Of a stretch of 64,000 nucleotides of DNA, positions 56,872-64,000 are shown one piece after another. Position 1 is the stretch's first letter; each line of letters opens with the position of its first letter. The DNA is from Sciurus carolinensis (Eukaryota > Chordata > Mammalia > Rodentia > Sciuridae), in assembly GCF_902686445.1 (NCBI RefSeq), contig NC_062218.1:135641241-135705240 (forward strand), given 5' to 3'. Under the pieces are notes generated by a model. It was not told the DNA's origin. It saw only the letters and a list, made by a program, of their open reading frames with translations, and ran no database searches. Position numbers and translations under genes: made by a program.

Positions 56872-56940
56872 AGGAGCTACAGTTGTAGCTTAGTGAGAGT
56901 GCCCCTGGGTACAATCCCCACTGTGGTAAAATAATAACAA
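56872..56940 (+). mobile_element. Right (ID-like) half of the SINE split by L1
   Basis: GGAGCTACAGTTGTAGCTTA, GTGAGAGTGCCCCTGGGTAC and AATCCCCA form the right half normally joined to a B1-like left half. It lies directly after the L1 tail. Confidence 0.75.
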
Positions 56941-57004
56941 CAATAACAAATAAATATAACAACCCACTTTCATAACTCTCTCACTCCCTTTATATCAACA
57001 TTGT

Positions 57005-57475
57005 TAGTCAGCTTTCCATTACTGTGACAAAATACCTGAGATAATCAATTTCAAAGGAAAAAAGATGTATTTTGGTTCGTGGTTTCAGAGGTTTCATCCA
57101 TGAGCAATTGGCCCTGTTGTTCTGGGCCTGTAGTGGCATAGTATATTGTGGTGAGAGCACATAATGGCTGTTCAGCTCATGGCAGCCAGAAAGGAAAGAA
57201 AAAAGACAAAGAGTCTGAGGTGCAGATATCCCCTTTAAGGTAACACTTCCAATGACCTAACTTCCTCCCACGAGGCTCAGATTTCACCACTTCCCAATAA
57301 TAGAACAGATTGGTAACCAAGCCTTTAGCCTCTAAGGGGCATTCCAGATCCAAACCAAAGCAAACATAATCTAATCCACCTCTAAAACATCCCACCTCCC
57401 AACACTGTTGCATTAGGCATGAAGTTTCTAACACATGAATTTCAGGGAATACATTCAAATCATAGTAGGCACATA
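57005..57475 (+). repeat. Interspersed repeat, unnamed old family
   Basis: Starts GTTAGTCAGCTTTCCATTAC, continues GTGGTTTCAGAGGTTTCATC and AATGACCTAACTTCCTCCCA, and ends GCATTCCAGATCCAAACC. It is close to the copy at 33660-34110. Confidence 0.65.
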
Positions 57476-57729
57476 ACAGGTGCTTGGGAATTTTTTTTTT
57501 TTTTTCGGAAGGGGTGGGGGGGAGTGGTACTAGAGATTGAGTCCCTCCTGTCTCATGCTCCAGAGTAGCTGCAATTATAGGCATGTACCTAAGGAAATTG
57601 TTTTAAATGAAAGGAAGTCCCATATGCAATGGTGCAGACCCAAACCTCCTCAGCACTCCCTATACTTCTGACAGTTTGCCAACTCCAAAGAAACTGCTGG
57701 AAGCAAAAACCTCAACTGCTCAACATCCT

Positions 57730-58385
57730 AGCTCATGGGTGCTATTATGGTTTCACTATGAGATGCTCCCCCAAAGCACATGAGACAACACAGGAATGTT
57801 CACAGGTGAAATGATTAAATCATGAGAACTGCAACCTAATCAGTGGGTTAATCCATTTGATAGATTAATCATCTGAATGGATTACTGGGTGGTAACTATA
57901 AGCAAGTGAAGTGTGGCTGCAAGAAGTGGGTCAGTGAAGGCAGAGCTTTGGGAATTGTGTTTTGTCCCTGGCTCTCCTCCCCCTCTCTCTCCCTCCCCGC
58001 CCCCCTTTCTCTATCTTTTTTTTTTTTCTAATATTTTTCAGTTTTAGAGTGACATAATATCTTTATTTCTTCATCTTTATTTGGTGCTGAGGATCAAACC
58101 CAGTGCTTCACATGTGCGAGGCAAGTACTCTACCACTGAGCTGCAACCCCAGTCCCATCTATCTGTCTTTATATCTATCTATCTTTCTCTCTCTCTCTCT
58201 CTCCTTACTGGCTGCCACGAACTGAGAAACTTTTCTCCACCATGCCCTTCTGCCATGGTGTTCTGTCTCCCCTCAGGCCCAAAACGATGGAGTTGGCCAA
58301 CCATAAACTGAACCTAACACCATGAGCCAAAATAAACTTTTCCTCTTCTAAGTTGTTCTTGTCAGGTATTCCAGTCACACTGATG
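57730..58385 (+). repeat. LTR-like repeat with an antisense ID inside
   Basis: Starts TGCTATTATGGTTTCACTAT, contains AATCATGAGAACTGCAACC and GAGCCAAAATAAACTTTTCC, and ends near GATGAAAAGGTGACTAACAT, resembling a MaLR LTR. An antisense ID with a T-rich lead sits at about 58012-58160, followed by (CTAT)n and (CT)n runs to 58202. Confidence 0.55.
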
Positions 58386-58489
58386 AAAAGGTGACTAACA
58401 TGGGTGCCCAATCTAGCACCCACTACCCTGGTCTGAGCTGCAAATCGCAGCTGAGACTCTGGGGCATGGCCATGTGGGGATCATTTATT

Positions 58490-58965
58490 TAAACTCATGG
58501 CAACAGGTCTGGCAGGAACACCAGCATCAATTCCAAGAGGGCTATGAAAGCGGGAGACATTTTCTTAGCAGAAAATGTGGCCATCAAGAACTTGCTCAAG
58601 GATCCTGTTGAACAGCGTATGGTGCTGTGTGGTGATGTGGAGAGGGGGCATGTTTTGCACACACATACACACACACCAACAAAACGCCACAGACCTCTAC
58701 CAAAGCAGCAAAGAAGATAGAAGGGCAAGTCTCCAACAGAGGAAAAAGGTCCCTGATTTTTCAGACCATGGAAAGCCAATACGAGAAAATGACAGACAAA
58801 ACAGGTGGCAAGAGCTACAGTTTGGGAGAGGTTGCCAAGTACTGCAGAGGGGACCTATGGGCCCATCGCTCCAGTAACTAAGAAGGTGAGAGTGAGAGTC
58901 AGAACCAGAACAGCTGTGGCACCTACTTCCACCTCCCTGAGAAAGCCCCAGACAAGAAAATCCAT
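58490..58965 (+). other. Unassigned stretch with protein-like patches
   Basis: Forward frames give patches such as KAGDIFLAENVAIKNLLKDP (near 58550) and, in another frame, MESQYEKMTDKTGGKSYSLG (near 58768), separated by a (CA)n run. There is no complete frame, splice context or known family that I can name. It may be a decayed processed pseudogene or chance. Confidence 0.2.
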
Positions 58966-58974
58966 CTGGGCTGG

Positions 58975-59950
58975 GCGTGGTGGGGCACACCTATAATCCC
59001 AACGGCTCGGGAGGCTGAGGCAGGAGGATCATGAGTTCAAAGCCAGCCTCAGCAAAAACAAGGCCCTAAGCAACTCAGTGAGACCTGTCTCTAAATAAAA
59101 AATACCAAATAGGGCTAGGGATGTGACTCAGTGGTCAAATGCCCCTGTGTTCAATCCCCAGTACTCCCCCCGCTCAAAAAAAGAAAATCCATCCGGGGAA
59201 AAAAAATGCTCAGGCTTTTGGTTGGTGGCCTGGTACAAAGGCTGCTTCAGGCTTAAGTTGGGAATCTGTGACTGATGATAGACTCAGTAGCCACCTCCTG
59301 CCCCACAACTGAAGCTCACAGTGGACATCCCTCCAATGGTCCATCTCCATCTGCACAGAGCACCTTTCATAGCTGCCTGAGTTCCACCTATAAAATGTCT
59401 GGATCAGGTAGTTCAGGTCACTTTTACTCCTAGTCCAATCCTCCCTTGGATTTTTTTTCCCCATACTGGGGATTAAACATAGGACCTTGTGCTAGACAAG
59501 TGCTCTACCACTGAGCTATGCCCCTAATTTTACCCCTGCCAGAAATCTGTCACATGTCCCCACCCACCTGATGTCACAAACAGAGAAGGCAAAAGGCAGG
59601 ATCCTGAAGCCTTACCTCAGAAACTGCCTAGGGCCCAGGCCCCCACCCCATCGTTCCTGGTACCAACACCAACTGCCCACAGGCTGTCTACCTAAAGAGA
59701 TGTGTTGGAGTCCTAACCCATAGTAGTTAGTACCCTGGTGACTGTGACCTTATTTGGAAAATAGAGTCATTGCAGATGTAATCAAATTAAGAGGCAATCA
59801 CTAGAGTAGACCTTAATCCAGTATGTCTAGCATCCTTATAAAAATATGAGGGCCCAGGAAGTAGCTCACTGGTGGAGCACTTGTCTAGCTTACAAGAGGC
59901 CCTGGATTTGATACCCAGCAGGGAAAAAAAAAAAAAGAGAGAGAGAGAGA
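58975..59950. mobile_element. SINEs around a short unique stretch
   Basis: Sense dimeric SINE 58975-59190 (GGGCTGGGCGTGGTGGGGCA); antisense ID 59455-59530; sense ID 59850-59925 ending in a poly-A and (GA)n tail. The rest is unique-looking. Confidence 0.8.
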
Positions 59951-60230
59951 AAAGGAAGGGGATGCCATATGAAGACAGACTTCAAAAATAAAAAACCAAC
60001 ACCATGTGGTAGCGAGGCAGACACTGATGAGTCTACAAGCCAAGGAACACCAAAGGGTTGCAGACCACACCAGAAGCTAAGAAAAGAATGGAACATATTC
60101 TCCCCTCATGTCTTCAGAGACAGCATGGCCCTGCCAACACCTTGACTTCTTCTGGACTTCTAGCCGCCAGAACTGAGTTACTGTTATTGAAGCCACCCAG
60201 TTGTGTGATGCTTTGTTAAGGCAGGCCCAG
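59690..60230 (+). repeat. Second copy of the 36.0-36.6 kb repeat family
   Basis: CTAAAGAGATGTGTTGGAGT, GACTGTGACCTTATTTGGAA and CTTCTAGCCGCCAGAACTGA appear in the same order as in the 36 kb copy. The ID at 59850 is inserted in it. Confidence 0.6.
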
Positions 60231-60589
60231 AAGCTACCCCCTCTGTTTATTTAGCAAAAATACACCGATCCTCTCCCTTCACCCCCTCCACCCATCATGA
60301 GGGAAAAGGAGGCAGGCCTACTCCTCACATTGGCTCAGGGCACCCAGACCCCTGGCCCACCCTTTATTCCCACCTGCCCCACTGTGCTCTGTATAGTGAG
60401 GGACCCACATGCCCATGTGTAGACAGCCCAAGCCAAGGTCTAGGATCTTTCCAACTCCCCACCCTCAGTCCTATGGGGACAGGTCTTCCTCTGGGCTGGG
60501 GACATTGCTCAGCAATAGAGTACCCCTGGGATCAATTTCAGTAACCCCCCCACACACACAAAGTTAACAGTCCTTATTATTATTAAGAT

Positions 60590-61505
60590 TCAGAGCTGGG
60601 GATATAGCTCAGTTGGTAGAGTGCTTGCCTCGCAAGCACAAGGCCCTGGGTTCAATCTCCAGCACCACAACATACTAATTCCAGGAAGACAGTATTTTGG
60701 GCTGGGGTTGTGGCTCAGTGGTAGAGTGCCTGCCTAGCATGTGTGAGGCACTGGGTTCAAGTCTTAGCATATAAATAAGTAAACAAAATTAAAAGGTCCA
60801 TCAATATCTAAAACAAATTTTTTAAAAATCATAAAGTTGGATGGGGCTAGGGTAGTATTCAATGGTAGTGCACTTGACTAGCATGCATGAGGCCCTTGGT
60901 TTGATTCCTAGAACCACAAAATTAAAAAAAACAAAAAACAAAAACCACGAAGTTGTAAAAAACGGTCTCCTCCTTTTCAAAAACCATGCTCCTTTCATCT
61001 CCACAAAGCAGGGCTGTCTGAGAAGCCTTGAAACAACAATGTAACTCATGGAGCTAGCTCTGACTCCCCAGAGCAGTGGATAAATATCATGACTTTTCTG
61101 CCAGAATACTGAGATGAATGACCTTGAAGTCCCGTTTATTCATAAATTTCTCTACCCAGTGATAACATTAACTTTTCTACTAACCAAAGTTCCTTCTAAA
61201 AAGGGAACAACTTCAGAGCGAAAGGAAAAGGGAAAAAATTTATAACAAAACTCTGCAGAGCCAGGCACAGTGGTGCACCCCTGTAATCCCAGCAAGGAGG
61301 CTGAAGCAGAAAGATCACAAAATTTGAGGACAGCCTGGGCAATTTAGTAAGACCAAGTCTCAAAATCAAAAATAAAAAGGGCTGGAGAAGTAGCTCAGTT
61401 TTAGATTTGATTTTTTTTTTTTTTTTTAAATAGAGCTGGGGATCAAACCCCAGGGCCTCTTGCAAGCTAAGCACATGCTCTTCTACTGAAACACAGTCAC
61501 AGCCT
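60590..61505. mobile_element. Sense IDs and further SINEs
   Basis: IDs at 60590-60668 (GAGCTGGGGATATAGCTCAG, nearly consensus), 60697-60830 and 60843-60935, then a B1-like monomer 61258-61395 and an antisense ID 61420-61505. Between 60940 and 61250 nothing is recognised. Confidence 0.85.
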
Positions 61506-61654
61506 CTTCTTTTATAGTTGAAAGTAGAAGAAAAATGAGTGTTGTTACTGTTTGGCAGCAGAGCAGCAGTATTGTCTTTATCAACATTTGCATTTGCATA
61601 GGTGGAATCTTGTTCCGGTAATACCCCGTCTCCACAGGATACCAGCTTCCAGAC

Positions 61655-61817
61655 TTGTCCTACAAGAACTCTGACTTTTCACAGACCAGCAAATTGCCAG
61701 GAATCTCTCACAGCTTGCCTGCTCAGGATTTCCATGATAATCTGAAGACATTCTTTTTAACCATGACACAAAACTTAGAAGCCACAGAGGAAAAGATTGA
61801 TGCGTTTAAACACTAAT
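61655..61817 (+). other. Open stretch behind an acceptor-like site, unassigned
   Basis: After CCCGTCTCCACAG (61647-61659) a frame stays open for about 52 codons to TAA at 61815-61817, with YQLPDLSYKNSDFSQTSKLP near its start and TQNLEATEEKIDAFKH at its end. It has no ATG at the start and no partner exon. I do not recognise the protein; it could be a last exon, a relic or chance. Confidence 0.2.
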
Positions 61818-61819
61818 TT

Positions 61820-63030
61820 TTATTTCTCAATCAAAAGACAAGTGACAAAGGGGTTTAAAAATTCAATCTAGGGACTGGAAGTGTAGTACTGTAGTAGAGC
61901 ACATGCTTAGCACGTGAAAGGCCTTGGGCTGCACCTCAGGACAAAAATAAATAAAGATTCTAGCTAGCTAGCTATACTGTCGTAAGAAAAGCAAGAAAAA
62001 TTTTCATTAAAGTGATGCAGACCAGGTACCCCTACCCAAAAGACCCTTGCCATAATTAAGCTTCTCTTCTTGTCAGAAAAATTCTTACAAAGGTGTCAAC
62101 AGGATATCAGCAAAAATTTCTGCAGAGGGTATTGCGGTTCGAAGCTTCCTCTTTCTTGTAAATGCCAGATTTGCAGACAAAACTTGTGAAACCTCTGTCT
62201 AGCCTAAGAATGTGGAACATAGAGTAACTGTTATGTACCCACCACTGACATGTAACCACCCCACTGAGTACAGATCCTAAAAGAATTTCCAGGCGGGGTC
62301 CAGAGATCTTTAGGCATTAGCGCCCTCTGTACCACTGAAGCTAAATACACCTGCTTCCTGAAAATTCCTTGTGTGCCCAACCTCATCTGTCCTACGTCCA
62401 AAACACAAAAAGATTTTCTTTTTCTTTTGTTTTTTTGTTTTGTTTTTGGTAATCAAACCCAGGAAAGCTTCACTACTGAGCCACATCCCCAGCCCTTTTC
62501 ATTTTTTATTTTGAGACAGGGTCTTGCTAAGTTGCTTAGGGCCTCACTAACTTGCTGAGGCTGGCTTTGAACAGCCTCCTGAGTCACTGGGATTACAGGC
62601 TTGCACCACCATGCCCAGTCACAAAAAGTTTTTCTAAACTCATAAAAGGCTTATAGAAAAGCTGGACAAAAATGAGAATGGTACTTTACAGAAAAATAAC
62701 ACAAATGACTTGTAAAAATGTGAAATATCCAGAGACAAAGGTGGAGCTCAGCAGTTAAGCTCAGCACGAGCTTAACATGTGAGCTACCCTGGGTTCAATC
62801 CACTCATAAAAAAGAGAGAGAAAAGAAGAAAATATTCAGCTCCCATGAGAATTAAAGAAACTTAAATTAAAATAAGACACCATTTCTGCCTTTTAAATTA
62901 TAACCACCACTACTCTGCATTAAAAAAAATGTTTGCTAAAACAGTCTTGGCAAGCATTTGAAATAATATTAAAACAACTGTAAATCATACCTCTTTAAAT
63001 GACAATAATATTGCACATACCAAAATTATC
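61820..63030. other. Intergenic with SINEs
   Basis: ID-like piece 61870-61955; unique-looking 61960-62430; antisense dimeric SINE 62435-62628; degraded ID 62740-62825. No gene is supported. Confidence 0.6.
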
Positions 63031-63149
63031 AATGTTGGGGCTGGGGAGATACCTCAGTCGGTAGAGTGCTTGCCTTGTAAGCACAAGGCCCTGGGTTCGA
63101 TCCCCAGCACCCCAAAAAAAAAAAAAAAAAAAAAAAAAAAGTCAATGTT
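63029..63149 (+). mobile_element. ID SINE, near consensus, with duplication
   Basis: GGGGCTGGGGAGATACCTCA starts it, GGGTTCGATCCCCAGCACC precedes about 28 A. TCAATGTT flanks it at 63029-63036 and 63142-63149. This is one of the youngest-looking copies here. Confidence 0.9.
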
Positions 63150-63214
63150 ATGGATTTTAGAACCTGGATAGACTAAACAAAAGTACCAAAGATAACCACA
63201 CATAACAAAATAAA

Positions 63215-63445
63215 AAAACTGGTCATGATAGCACATGCCTTGTAATCCCAGCTATAAAGGCTGAGGCAGGAGGATAGCAAGTTCAAGGTTGCCCTGGGTC
63301 AACTGACATGACTGTCTCAAAATTAAAAAAAAAAATAAAAACAAAACAACAAAGGGCTGGGAATGTAACTCAGTGGTATAGCATTTGCCTAACATGCTTG
63401 AGGTCCTGGGTTTAATTCCTAGTACAGTTAAAAAAAAAAAAAAAA
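63215..63445 (+). mobile_element. Dimeric SINE
   Basis: Left half from CATGATAGCACATGCCTTGT, A-rich linker at 63323-63352, right half GGGCTGGGAATGTAACTCAG and an A tail. Confidence 0.85.
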
Positions 63446-63569
63446 AACTGCACAATTTTTTTTGCCACATTATCAAAATAGTGAAAACACTAAAAGAAAA
63501 CAAAGGCCCATCAATAGGGAGTAGTTACATGTCCTAAGACATATCGATTATTGAAAATAAATTGCCAAA

Positions 63570-64000
63570 GTAGTTTTTTGTAAATTTGCTCTTATTATAT
63601 ATACATGACAGTAAAGTGTATTTTGACATATTATACATATATAGAGTATTAACTTTCCATTCTTGTGGTTGAACATGATGTGGAGTTACACTGGTCATGT
63701 ATTCACATGTGAACGTAGGAAAGTTATGTCTGATTCATTCTACTGTCTTTCCTATTCCTATCCCCACTCCCTTCCCTTCTAAAAGTTCCCTTCAAAGTTC
63801 ATTTGTCTAATTCAGTGAACTTCTATTCTTCCTCCCTCTGCTCCCCACCCCTGCTTATTGTGGGTTAGCATCCGAGTATCAGAGAGAACACTTGACCTTT
63901 GGTTTTTTGGGATTAGCTTATTTCACTTAGCATGATAGTCTCCAGTTCCATCCATTTACCAGCAAATGCCATAATTTCATTCTTCTTTATGGCTGAATAA
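63570..64000 (-). mobile_element. L1 3' part, antisense, runs off the window
   Basis: Reverse-strand L1 3' UTR followed by the ORF2 end: TTGACCTTTGGTTTTTTGGG, TTATTTCACTTAGCATGATA, TCCATTTACCAGCAAATGCC and TTCTTTATGGCTGAATAA. The wording is very close to the L1 at 8160-8285, so it belongs to the same or a sister subfamily. Confidence 0.88.

Noticed and set aside
60590..60670. tRNA-Ala-like sequence with A- and B-box wording
   Set aside because: It is an ID SINE with the usual ID body and tail, one of dozens in the window. No intact cloverleaf with a CCA-ready 3' end was found.

Overview
This is a eukaryotic nuclear window from a rodent, most likely a squirrel-family (sciurid) species. Genes are split by GT-AG introns and two CpG islands mark promoters. 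The intergenic DNA is crowded with ID SINEs (tRNA-Ala-like) and with dimeric SINEs made of a B1/Alu-like left half joined to an ID-like right half, a combination I associate with squirrels and marmots. The species call is inference; the gene calls rest on residue-level matches.

Two protein genes are complete and converge tail to tail. PHYKPL (5-phosphohydroxy-L-lysine phospho-lyase, formerly AGXT2L2) runs on the + strand from a CpG-island promoter near 3.7 kb to about 24.7 kb in 12 coding exons. The part homologous to the human protein adds up to exactly 450 codons, but there is no stop at the human end point. HNRNPAB (hnRNP A/B, CArG-box-binding factor A) runs on the - strand from a CpG-island promoter near 31.5 kb to its poly(A) signal at 25.06 kb. 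Its seven coding exons add up to 332 codons plus stop, with an in-frame cassette exon for the Gly/Tyr-rich tail. The order PHYKPL-HNRNPAB matches human 5q35.3. The 3' ends are close enough that the transcripts may overlap.

Region by region: 1-3.3 kb is upstream sequence with old MIR and L1 scraps. 3.3-24.7 kb is PHYKPL; its introns 3 and 8 hold an L2 split by an L1 that is itself split by IDs, and an old antisense L1. 25.0-31.5 kb is HNRNPAB. 31.5-64 kb is intergenic with no gene I can support: a very dense SINE field (32-51.7 kb), a nearly full-length but broken L1 (51.8-56.9 kb) inserted into the middle of a dimeric SINE, then more SINEs, LTR-like repeats and a second L1 running off the right edge.

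The most notable observation is a decayed copy of about 74 bases of the HNRNPAB RRM1 exon inside HNRNPAB intron 2 (29274-29347, about 82% identical to exon 2 by eye). Next are the lost PHYKPL stop codon with a strong downstream splice donor, and the nested insertion histories. I found no sign of a new multi-gene system.
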